Shown: piece after piece, positions 15,663 through 21,668 of the stretch | Position numbering within the stretch: the first letter of the stretch is position 1 | How the letters are laid out: the number at the start of each line of letters is the position of its first letter | Source of the DNA: CAYPKW01 sp964411425 | Lineage (GTDB): Bacteria; Pseudomonadota; Alphaproteobacteria; Dongiales; Dongiaceae | DNA length: 24,911 nucleotides | Assembly (NCBI GenBank): GCA_964411425.1 | Contig: CAYPKW010000033.1 | Span: 1-24,911 of the forward strand | Direction of reading: 5' to 3' | Translations under genes and position numbers: made by a program | Notes under the pieces: model-generated | The model's input: only the letters and a program-made list of their open reading frames with translations | Database searches by the model: none | What the model was told of the DNA's origin: nothing

Positions 15663-16139
15663 CTAGGAAGGCTTCTTGCGTTTGCCCGCGCGCGTGGCGT
15701 CGCGCAGGCGGCGCCCGGGCGGCGTTTCGCCGTTGCCGCGCGCCTCGACAAGGTCGTCGAGCCGGGCGGTGCGCTGATAAAGCCCGTGGCTGCGCCGCAG
15801 CAGGCTTTGCAGGGGGCGCGGCAATTCCACGGGGCTCCATGGGTCCGCGATCAGGCAGACCTCGCGCCCACCCAGCCGAAAACACTCCTCGCGGGCCTCG
15901 GCGCGGCTCAATTCGCCGGTGTGGATCGCCTTCTGCACGAGCAGCCAGGCCATGACCTGGGTGAGCCGGGCGGTAACGCGCAGGGTCTCGCAGCTCACCA
16001 GAAGCTGCAGCGTCGGCTGCAATCGGTTCGCGGCGGTCCGCTCGCGCTCGGCGACGTGGTCGCGGGCCTCGACCAGAAGCGCCATGGCTTCGTCGAACAT
16101 ACGGTCGAAGAAAGCGACGGAACCGGTCGCCGCCATCAT
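15663..16139 (-). CDS. rcdA: RcdA-like DUF1465 protein (regulator of CtrA degradation)
   Basis: The 158-residue protein belongs to DUF1465, the family of Caulobacter RcdA, an adaptor that helps ClpXP degrade CtrA and other cell-cycle proteins at the pole. The family features are the N-terminal VAFFDRMFDEAMALLVEARDHV helix, the second helix RLTQVMAWLLVQKAIHTGELSRAEA and the segment DPWSPVELPRPLQSLLRRSHGLYQR. The C-terminal tail from about 135 is basic and disordered. The start MMAATG is supported by AAGGAGGG, 8 nt upstream of the first ATG; the second ATG is next to it. Binding partners (CpdR, PopA) are not in the window. The gene is divergent from hsp20 and convergent with rpmE. Confidence 0.85.
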   Translation of the reverse strand: MMAATGSVAFFDRMFDEAMALLVEARDHVAERERTAANRLQPTLQLLVSCETLRVTARLTQVMAWLLVQKAIHTGELSRAEAREECFRLGGREVCLIADPWSPVELPRPLQSLLRRSHGLYQRTARLDDLVEARGNGETPPGRRLRDATRAGKRKKPS

Positions 16140-16239
16140 GGCTGAAACCCTCCTTTCCGGCCGCCCGGTGCCAGCCCCCCGCGCGGTCTGGCAACATACC
16201 GGACCACAGGTTAACCGTTTCTTCCCGGCGGCAGCGCCT

Positions 16240-16270
16240 CTTGATTCGTCTGCCGGCGTTTACCATCTCA
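16240..16270 (+). promoter_or_regulatory. Candidate heat-shock (sigma32-type) promoter of hsp20
   Basis: CTTGATT (16240-16246) and ACCATCT (16262-16268) are spaced as in alphaproteobacterial RpoH promoters (CTTG, 18 nt, then a CYTATnT-like box). The -10 match is partial. The predicted start near 16275 would place the whole hairpin series of the hsp20 leader in the transcript. The CTTGATTC box also contains a GANTC site (16242-16246). Confidence 0.45.
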
Positions 16271-16276
16271 ATGCTG

Positions 16277-16360
16277 TCGGGATGCCCGAGTGGGGTCCCG
16301 GCGCCGTGAACCCGGGCGCGGTACGCGCCCAACCCATGTTGCTCAATGGAGGATATGGCA
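16277..16360 (+). promoter_or_regulatory. ROSE-type RNA thermometer in the hsp20 leader
   Basis: Consecutive hairpins precede the hsp20 start: TCGGG/CCCGA (16277-16289), GGGT/ACCC (16293-16313), GGGCGCG-GTA-CGCGCCC (16314-16330) and a last hairpin (16334-16358) in which TTGCTC pairs with the Shine-Dalgarno GAGGA region. In the last stem C16344-G16349, T16343-A16350, C16342-G16351 and T16340-A16353 pair around a G16341-G16352 mismatch, and CCA (16334-16336) pairs with TGG (16356-16358). The U(U/C)GCU motif opposite the SD with a G-G pair is the hallmark of ROSE elements, which melt on heating and permit translation of small heat-shock proteins. Confidence 0.75.
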
Positions 16361-16822
16361 ATGCGTAGCTTCGATCTTACCCCGCTGTTCCGTTCCACTG
16401 TCGGCTTCGAGCGGATGAACAACCTGCTCGACGCGGCCTTCAGCATGGACGAGAGCGCGCTTTCCTACCCGCCCTACAACATCGAGAAGACCGGCGAGGA
16501 CGCCTATCGCGTCACCATGGCGGTGGCGGGCTTCGGCGAGGACGACCTCAACGTCACCGTGCAGGAATCCTCGCTGGTGGTCGCCGGCAAGATCGGCCGG
16601 CAGGAGGAGGACCGCAAGTTCCTCTACCGCGGCATCGCCGGACGCGCGTTCGAGCGCCGCTTCGAGCTCGCCGACCACATCAGGGTGGCGGGCGCTACCT
16701 TGGTGAACGGGCTACTGCACGTCGATCTGGCGCGCGAGCTGCCCGAGGCGATGAAACCGCGCACGATCAAGGTCGAGCGCAAGGGCAACGGCAGGCCGGT
16801 GATCGAGGGCAAGGCCGCCTAA
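16361..16822 (+). CDS. Hsp20-family small heat-shock protein (IbpA-like)
   Basis: The 153-residue protein is an alpha-crystallin-type ATP-independent chaperone that holds unfolding proteins for refolding. The N-terminus MRSFDLTPLFRSTVGFERMNNLLD is typical of rhizobial/alphaproteobacterial class A small heat-shock proteins. The alpha-crystallin domain (about 35-130) has YNIEKTGEDAYRVTMAVAGF, FLYRGIAGRAFERRFELADHI and NGLLHVDLARELPEAMKPRTI. The ATG at 16361 is chosen because GGAGG (16348-16352) lies 8 nt upstream; an earlier ATG at 16346 overlaps that SD. The leader carries the ROSE-type thermometer, so expression is probably controlled by both transcription and heat-melting of RNA. A strong hairpin follows the gene. 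Confidence 0.93.
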   Translation: MRSFDLTPLFRSTVGFERMNNLLDAAFSMDESALSYPPYNIEKTGEDAYRVTMAVAGFGEDDLNVTVQESSLVVAGKIGRQEEDRKFLYRGIAGRAFERRFELADHIRVAGATLVNGLLHVDLARELPEAMKPRTIKVERKGNGRPVIEGKAA

Positions 16823-16837
16823 TCTCGGCATCGCGAC

Positions 16838-16869
16838 GCGGCCGGGCGGATTCGCCCGGCCGCTTCCTT
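16838..16869 (+). terminator. Hairpin terminator between hsp20 and the hydrolase gene
   Basis: GCGGCCGGGCG (16838-16848) and CGCCCGGCCGC (16853-16863) form a perfect 11-bp stem with loop GATT, followed by TTCCTT on the plus strand. The T-tract is broken, but position and stability fit the end of the hsp20 transcript. It may also stop the convergent hydrolase transcript, which lacks a T-tract on its side. Confidence 0.65.
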
Positions 16870-17665
16870 ATCTGCTCCCGCCGAGGAAGCCCCTGAGCGC
16901 GTCTATGACCTCGTTCGGCCGCTCGCTCATCAGCATGTGGCCGCAGCCCGGCAAAATCGTGGTGCGCGCGCCGCCGATGGCGTCGGCCAGCGCCGCCGCC
17001 GCGGCCACGGGAGTCATGCGATCCTCGGCGCCGAGCAGCAACAGGGTCGGGCAGCGCACCCCCGGTGCCGCGAGCAAGGCGTCGTAGGCGGCCGAGGCCG
17101 CGAGGTCGGTCGCCAGCACGCCCGCGGACGCCAGCTCCAGTAGCCGCAGCCCGCCCTCCATGCGCCACAGGCCGGGCGCCGGATTGCCGCCGACATGCCC
17201 CGCCCGGCCATGCCCCCAGGACGCGATCAGTTGGCCGGCCTCGGGCCGGCCGGCCCTGGCCGCGGCCAGCAGGTCCGGGTGGACCGGCATGGCGGCGGCG
17301 ACGCCGAGCATGGCGAGGCGCTCGACGCGGCCGGGCGCTTGCCGCGCCGCCTCCAGGACTACGAGCGCCCCCATGCTGTGGCCGACCAGCGCCGCGGCCT
17401 CGACGCCCGCGGCGTCGAACAGCCGCGGCAGCCATGCCGCAAGACTCTCGACCGAGGAGAGCGGCGGCCCGGCCGAGCGCCCGTGCCCCGGCAGGTCAAC
17501 CGCCAGCACCGAGTGGCCATGGTGGGCGAAGTAGCGCGCCTGCAGCGCGAATACCGTATGGTCCATGCCGGCGCCGTGGACGAAGGCGACGCAACCGAGC
17601 CGGCGATCGAAGGACCGCCCGCCGGTGGCGGCGAAGGCGGCCCGGCCCGCGACCTCTAGCAGCAC
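16868..17665 (-). CDS. Alpha/beta-fold hydrolase
   Basis: The 265-residue protein has the canonical alpha/beta hydrolase layout: oxyanion loop FVHGAGMDHTVF, then VDLPGHGRS, nucleophile elbow GHSMGA (Ser near residue 95), acid in LLGAEDRMTP (Asp near 213) and His in GCGHMLMSERP (near 243), with a lid between about 130 and 195. The start is GTG at 17665, 5 nt after the stop of the PLP enzyme, with GGGGTTAGG upstream; the frame runs open further upstream only inside that gene. Co-transcription with a sulfur-metabolism enzyme is clear, but it is much shorter than MetX homoserine acetyltransferases and lacks their features, so it is not called metX. The substrate is unknown. Confidence 0.87.
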   Translation of the reverse strand: MLLEVAGRAAFAATGGRSFDRRLGCVAFVHGAGMDHTVFALQARYFAHHGHSVLAVDLPGHGRSAGPPLSSVESLAAWLPRLFDAAGVEAAALVGHSMGALVVLEAARQAPGRVERLAMLGVAAAMPVHPDLLAAARAGRPEAGQLIASWGHGRAGHVGGNPAPGLWRMEGGLRLLELASAGVLATDLAASAAYDALLAAPGVRCPTLLLLGAEDRMTPVAAAAALADAIGGARTTILPGCGHMLMSERPNEVIDALRGFLGGSR

Positions 17666-17670
17666 GCAGC

Positions 17671-18966
17671 CTAACCCCGCTGCGAGGCGCGTAGCGCCTG
17701 CGAGAGATCGTCGATGATGTCGCCCGCCTCCTCGATGCCGACCGAGAGGCGCACCATGTCCTCGCCGACGCCGGCCGCGCCGAGGGCCTCGGCGTCCATC
17801 TGCTGATGGGTGGTGCTGGCGGGATGGATGACGAGCGTCTTGGCGTCGCCCACGTTGGCGAGGTGCGAGGCGAGCTTGAGTGCCTCGATGAAGCGCCGGC
17901 CGGCCGCGCGCCCGCCTGTTATCCCGAAGCTGATGATCGAGCCGCAGCCGCGCGGAAAGAGGCGTCGCGCCAAGGCATGATCGGGATGGTCGGGCAGCCC
18001 CGGATAATTCACCCAGGCGACCGCCGGGTGGCCTTGCAGGAAGACGGCGACGCGACCGGCGTTCTCCACGTGCCGGGCCATGCGCAGCGGTAAGGTCTCC
18101 ACTCCCTGCAGGATGTAGAAGGCGTTGGCCGGGCTCATGCAGGCGCCGAAGTCGCGCAGCCCCTCGAGGCGCGCGCGCATGATGAACGCCTGCGGGCCGA
18201 ACTCCTCGGCGAAGTCGATGCCGTGATAGCCGGCATAGGGCTCGGTGAGGGTCGGGAACTTGCCGGCCTTCTCCCAGCCGAAGCGCCCACTGTCGATCAA
18301 TACCCCGCCGATGGCGACGCCGTGGCCGCCGAGCCATTTGGTGGCCGAGTGGAACACGAGGTCGGCGCCATGCTCGAACGGCCGGTTGAGGTAGGGCGTC
18401 GAAAAGGTCGAGTCGATGAGGAGCGGCAGCCCGGCCCGGTGCGCGATGGCGGCCACTTTCTCGATGTCCAGCACCTCCAGCCCCGGATTGCCCAAGGTCT
18501 CGGCGAAAACGAGCCGCGTCTCGGGTCGAATCGCCCGGCCGAGGCCGTCGTGATCGCGCGGGTTGACGAAGCTGCTGGCGATGCCGAACCGCGGCAGGGT
18601 AATTTTCAGGAGGTTGACGCTGCCGCCATAGAGCGAGGCCGAGGCGACGATGTGGCCGCCCGCCCCCATCAGGGTCACGATGGCGAGATGCAGCGCCGCC
18701 TGGCCGCTTGCCGTGCACACCGCCCCGACGCCCCCCTCGAGGGCCGCGATGCGCTCCTCGAGCACGGCGACGGTCGGGTTGGAGATGCGCGAATAGATGT
18801 GGCCCGGCCGCTCAAGGTTGAACAGCGCCGCCGCCTGGTCGGTGTCGTCGAAGACGTAGGAGGTGGTCTGGTAGATCGGCACCGCGCGGGCGCCGGTCGC
18901 CGGGTCGGGCTGCTGGCCCGCATGCAGGCTCAGCGTCTCGAACGCGAGGAACTTCGGGTCGGCCAT
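17671..18966 (-). CDS. O-acetylhomoserine sulfhydrylase-type PLP enzyme
   Basis: The 431-residue protein belongs to the Cys/Met metabolism PLP family, closest in look to O-acetylhomoserine aminocarboxypropyltransferase (MetY), which makes homocysteine from O-acetylhomoserine and sulfide. It starts with FETLSLHAGQQPDPATGARA, has IYQTTSYVFDDTDQAAALF, ASGQAALHLA for phosphate binding, and the PLP Lys at residue 210 in HSATKWLGGHG. The C-terminal IHPASTTHQQMDAEALGAAGV and VRLSVGIEEAGDIIDDL are typical. The ATG at 18966 gives the usual family start; an in-frame ATG at 19017 has a better SD (AAAGGTG) and would add 17 residues. The leader includes a terminator, so expression is probably attenuated. 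A cystathionine-type lyase activity cannot be excluded. Confidence 0.9.
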   Translation of the reverse strand: MADPKFLAFETLSLHAGQQPDPATGARAVPIYQTTSYVFDDTDQAAALFNLERPGHIYSRISNPTVAVLEERIAALEGGVGAVCTASGQAALHLAIVTLMGAGGHIVASASLYGGSVNLLKITLPRFGIASSFVNPRDHDGLGRAIRPETRLVFAETLGNPGLEVLDIEKVAAIAHRAGLPLLIDSTFSTPYLNRPFEHGADLVFHSATKWLGGHGVAIGGVLIDSGRFGWEKAGKFPTLTEPYAGYHGIDFAEEFGPQAFIMRARLEGLRDFGACMSPANAFYILQGVETLPLRMARHVENAGRVAVFLQGHPAVAWVNYPGLPDHPDHALARRLFPRGCGSIISFGITGGRAAGRRFIEALKLASHLANVGDAKTLVIHPASTTHQQMDAEALGAAGVGEDMVRLSVGIEEAGDIIDDLSQALRASQRG

Positions 18967-19086
18967 GGCAGGCTCTTCAGGCGGTTGCGGCCCGGCAAGG
19001 GGGCCGGCTGCGATCATTGAAACACCTTTTCGCGTCGCTTGGCCACGGCCGGGAGGAACACCGCGCCTTGGCGCATGGCCCGACGT

Positions 19087-19112
19087 AAAAAACCGCCGGC
19101 CCAAGGCCGGCG
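19087..19112 (-). terminator. Intrinsic terminator inside the sulfhydrylase gene leader
   Basis: Read on the minus strand, CGCCGGC (19112-19106) and GCCGGCG (19100-19094) form a stem with loop CTTGG, followed at once by CGG-less run of six T (19092-19087). It is a textbook Rho-independent terminator. It points toward the sulfhydrylase gene and lies about 120 nt before its ATG, so it would stop transcripts entering that gene unless it is overcome. Confidence 0.8.
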
Positions 19113-19137
19113 TAGTTAGACAGGGAGGCGTCACGAA

Positions 19138-19174
19138 GGGTCGATGACCGACCCATAAGGTCCCGGGGAGGGAC
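19138..19174 (-). promoter_or_regulatory. Tandem hairpins of the sulfhydrylase leader, possible attenuator or sRNA
   Basis: On the minus strand GGTCCC-TCCCC-GGGACC (19174-19158) is followed after three bases by GGGTCG-GTCAT-CGACCC (19154-19138), two perfect 6-bp stems with 5-nt loops. Twenty-five bases later comes the terminator at 19112-19087. Pyrimidine motifs CCTCCC occur here and again nearer the gene. The arrangement fits a terminated leader or a roughly 100-nt small RNA. I cannot match it to SAM-I, SAM-II or another riboswitch class. Confidence 0.5.
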
Positions 19175-19293
19175 CGTCTGACAGCATCGAAACTAGGGCC
19201 AATTCGTTAAGAATAGATGAACGGAAATTCGGCGTCGCAGCCCCCTAGCGGTGCGACTCTGACAGATGATACCCGGTGTGACGTTTTTCGGTT

Positions 19294-19388
19294 GTCACCC
19301 CGGCCAAGCGGCACAGCCGCGCGAGCCGGGGTCCATGGCGCCGCCGGCGAGATGGACCCCGGATCTCGCTTCGCTCGTCCGGGGTGAC
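19294..19388. repeat. Nested palindromic intergenic repeat
   Basis: GTCACCCCGG (19294-19303) is the exact inverse of CCGGGGTGAC (19379-19388), and inside it CCGGGGTCCAT (19326-19336) is the exact inverse of ATGGACCCCGG (19352-19362). The right half includes GGATCTCGCTTCGCTCGTCC, a phrase I recall from dispersed repeats in many alphaproteobacterial genomes. It fills most of the space between the DUF1192 gene and the sulfhydrylase leader. It has no coding content. Confidence 0.75.
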
Positions 19389-19438
19389 GATGGAAGAAGG
19401 CCCGGGATTGATCTGCCAGTGACGATCCACTAGATGCC

Positions 19439-19624
19439 TCAAGCGCCCCGGAACAATCCAGCGGCGCCGGACAGATGCGCCTGCTTGGCCGCGATTTTCG
19501 CCTTGGCCCGCGCGATCTCCGCCTCGAGCCGGGCGATGTACTCGTTGAGATCGACGATCGAGGCCTGGTCGAAATCGAGCGGCTTCAAGACCGGCCGCGG
19601 CGGTTCCAGGTCGTCGGTGTCCAT
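19439..19624 (-). CDS. DUF1192 family small protein
   Basis: The 61-residue protein fits DUF1192: an acidic start MDTDDLEPPRP, the core KPLDFDQASIVDLNEYIARLEAEIARAKAKIAAK and a short tail ending in GLFRGA. The core is a strong heptad-like helix, probably a coiled coil. The function of the family is unknown. The ATG at 19624 matches the family start; an in-frame ATG at 19639 would add five residues. It is divergent from the quinone reductase gene, with 91 nt between starts. DUF1192, the quinone reductase and DUF1013 side by side is an order I recall from alphaproteobacteria. Confidence 0.8.
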   Translation of the reverse strand: MDTDDLEPPRPVLKPLDFDQASIVDLNEYIARLEAEIARAKAKIAAKQAHLSGAAGLFRGA

Positions 19625-19715
19625 GGCTCGCGTCCCCAAGCTTGTCAGCCGGCGGCAATCATATTAGACCGAACCGCTTCCCGCCAGATTGGCCCGCCCA
19701 TCGAGGAGCCAAGCG

Positions 19716-20717
19716 TTGCCGAAACTGCCCGCTACGATGACCGCCATCGAGATAAGTCGCCCCGGTGGGCCGGAGGTCCTGGTTCCGGCCGAGCGCCCGC
19801 TGCCGCGGCCCGGGCCGGGCGACGTGCTGGTGCAAGTTGCTGCGGCCGGCGTCAATCGGCCGGACGTGCTGCAGCGGCAGGGCGCCTATAGCCCGCCGCC
19901 GGGGACCACCGATATTCCGGGCCTGGAGATCGCCGGACGGATCGTAGCACTCGGCCAGGGCGTCGAGGGCTTTCAGGTTGGCGAGGCGGTGACGGCACTG
20001 GTGGCCGGCGGCGGCTATGCCGAGTATTGCGCGGCGCCGGCGCCGCAGTGCCTGCCGGTGCCGCGCGGCCTCGGTCTCGTCGAGGCCGCCGCCATTCCGG
20101 AGACGTTCTTCACCGTGTGGACCAACGTCTTCGAGCGCGCCCGGCTCAGCCCGGGCGAGAGCCTGCTGGTGCACGGTGGCTCGAGCGGCATCGGCACGAC
20201 GGCGATCCAGCTCGGCCGCGCGTTCGGCGCCCGCGTGTTCGCCACCGCGGGCAGCGCCGAGAAATGCGCCGCCTGCGTCAAGCTCGGCGCCGAGCGGGCG
20301 ATCGACTATCGGCGCGAGGACTTCGTCGCCGTGCTGAGCGACGTGACCGAGGGGCGCGGCGTCGACGTCATCCTCGACATGGTGGGCGGCGATTACACCA
20401 GCCGCAACCTCAAGGCCCTCGCCGTCGAAGGCCGGCTGGTTCAGATTGCCTTTCTCAAGGGCAGTACGGTCGAGCTCAACTTGCTGCCGCTGATGACAAA
20501 GCGCCTGACCATCACCGGCTCAACCCTGAGGCCGCGGTCGGTCGCCGAGAAGGGCGCCATCGCGCGGGCGCTCGCCGACAGGGTCTGGCCGCTGATCGAG
20601 GCCGGGCGCGTGCGCCCGGTGCTGCACGCCACCTTCCCCTTGCGCGAGGCGGCGGCGGCCCATCGCCTCATGGAATCGAGCGCCCACATCGGCAAGATCG
20701 TGCTGACGGTGTCGTGA
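19716..20717 (+). CDS. NAD(P)H-quinone oxidoreductase, zeta-crystallin/PIG3-like
   Basis: The 333-residue protein belongs to the medium-chain dehydrogenase superfamily, quinone reductase branch. MTAIEISRPGGPEVL opens the catalytic domain, AAAGVNRPDVLQRQGAY and PPGTTDIPGLEIAG are typical of PIG3-like enzymes, and the NADPH-binding motif is HGGSSGIGTTAIQLGRAFGA (about 148-167). No zinc-ligand set is present. Such enzymes reduce quinones or enoyl-type substrates with NADPH. The start is TTG at 19716, with GAGGAG at 19703-19708, 7 nt upstream, giving MPKLPATMTAIEI; the ATG at 19737 is the alternative. The C-terminus HIGKIVLTV is complete. Confidence 0.92.
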   Translation: MPKLPATMTAIEISRPGGPEVLVPAERPLPRPGPGDVLVQVAAAGVNRPDVLQRQGAYSPPPGTTDIPGLEIAGRIVALGQGVEGFQVGEAVTALVAGGGYAEYCAAPAPQCLPVPRGLGLVEAAAIPETFFTVWTNVFERARLSPGESLLVHGGSSGIGTTAIQLGRAFGARVFATAGSAEKCAACVKLGAERAIDYRREDFVAVLSDVTEGRGVDVILDMVGGDYTSRNLKALAVEGRLVQIAFLKGSTVELNLLPLMTKRLTITGSTLRPRSVAEKGAIARALADRVWPLIEAGRVRPVLHATFPLREAAAAHRLMESSAHIGKIVLTVS

Positions 20718-20865
20718 GATTCCGCTGGCGCCTTCGGCCGGGCGATGCTATGTGGCGCCTCGTCGGCGCCCCCGATGATCGCTCCAGTCGTCCCTCTACT
20801 GTGCCAACCGCTCGCGGGCGGACGCCGCCGGTCGTTGAACGCGACCACGGCTAAAGCGAGGACAT

Positions 20866-21507
20866 ATGACCCAGCCACTGATGCCCAAGGCGACCGCCGT
20901 CTGGATGATCGAGAGCACCACGCTATCGTTCGAGCAGATCGCCGATTTTTGCCTCCTGCATCCGCTTGAGGTGCAGGGCATCGCCGACGGCGAGGTCGCG
21001 ATCGGCATCATCGGCATCGATCCCACCACGAACGGACAGCTTACTTCGGAGGAGATCGCGCGCTGCGTCGCGGACCCGGCGGCGCGCCTCAAGATGGCCA
21101 AGCAGAGTATCCCCCTGCCGGTGACGCGCACGAAAGGGCCGCGCTACACGCCGGTCTCCAAGCGTCAGGACAAGCCCGACGCCGTCGCCTGGCTGCTGCG
21201 CCACCATCCGGAACTGCCGGAATCGCAGATCTCCCGGCTGATCGGCACCACCAAGCAGACCATCGCCGCGGTGCGCGACCGCACGCACTGGAACTCGCCC
21301 AATCTGCGCCCGCGCGATCCGGTGCTGCTCGGCCTGTGCAGTCAGACCGATCTGAACCAGGCGATCCTCCGCGCGCGCAAGGCGGCCGAGAAGGCAGGCG
21401 TCCACCACCCGGCGCCGCCGGCCGGCGAGCTCGCCAAGGAACCGAGCAAGCTGCCGGGCGGTTTCGACATCAGCCAATTCCTGCCCAAGCAGCCTGCGTC
21501 CGAGTGA
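20866..21507 (+). CDS. trcR: TrcR-like DUF1013 cell-cycle transcriptional regulator
   Basis: The 213-residue protein matches DUF1013, named TrcR from Caulobacter work. Key segments are LMPKATAVWMIESTTLSFEQIADFC, LHPLEVQGIADGEVAIGIIGIDP, KGPRYTPVSKRQDKPDAVAWLLRHHPEL and SQISRLIGTTKQTIAAVRDRTHWNSPNL. The last is a helix-turn-helix-like segment (about 120-150). The tail (GGFDISQFLPKQ) is conserved-looking. ATG at 20866 is preceded by AAGCGAGG ending 4 nt before it. The gene follows the quinone reductase by 148 nt, which contains a GANTC site (20718-20722) but no promoter I can defend. The palindromic repeat starts 18 nt after the stop and may end the transcript. Confidence 0.88.
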   Translation: MTQPLMPKATAVWMIESTTLSFEQIADFCLLHPLEVQGIADGEVAIGIIGIDPTTNGQLTSEEIARCVADPAARLKMAKQSIPLPVTRTKGPRYTPVSKRQDKPDAVAWLLRHHPELPESQISRLIGTTKQTIAAVRDRTHWNSPNLRPRDPVLLGLCSQTDLNQAILRARKAAEKAGVHHPAPPAGELAKEPSKLPGGFDISQFLPKQPASE

Positions 21508-21524
21508 GCTGGAGCAACGGCGGG

Positions 21525-21668
21525 CCGACTAGAGCCTGATCGTTTCACGTTGAAGAACTTCGTGCTTCAACGTGAAACGTGAATCAGGCTCTAAGTGTTG
21601 GATTCAGAGCAAGATTCACGTTTCAGATTGAATCGTTTTCCGATTCAATCTGAAACGATCTTGCTCTG
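21525..21668. repeat. Double-hairpin intergenic repeat, copy 1
   Basis: Hairpin A runs 21530-21593: TAGAGCCTGATCG and the following 13 bases pair with the downstream arm, with an extra TGA at 21580-21582. Hairpin B runs 21605-21668: CAGAGCAAGAT(TCA)CG and following bases pair with an arm ending GATCTTGCTCTG, with a loop of TTTTC. The whole has near-inverted ends (TAGAGCCTGATCG versus CGATCTTGCTCTG). B extends into the end of the kinase gene. A second copy in the same orientation lies at 24755-24893. Confidence 0.85.

Noticed and set aside
16209..16217. CtrA binding site (GGTTAACC) upstream of rcdA
   Set aside because: Only one TTAACC half is present; no second TTAA at the required spacing, so it is not called as a feature.
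17671..18718. Long 616-residue frame joining the hydrolase to sequence inside the sulfhydrylase gene
   Set aside because: The upstream part is an out-of-frame shadow of the PLP enzyme; the hydrolase homology begins only at the GTG at 17665.
18967..19086. SAM-II riboswitch upstream of the sulfhydrylase gene
   Set aside because: The family context made it likely, but I could not find the conserved SAM-II pseudoknot sequences next to the start codon; only a terminator and simple hairpins are seen.
21529..21668. Classical Rho-independent terminators in the double-hairpin repeat
   Set aside because: The stems are long and AT-mixed, and no T-tract follows any of them, so they are treated as repeats even if they may slow or end transcription.
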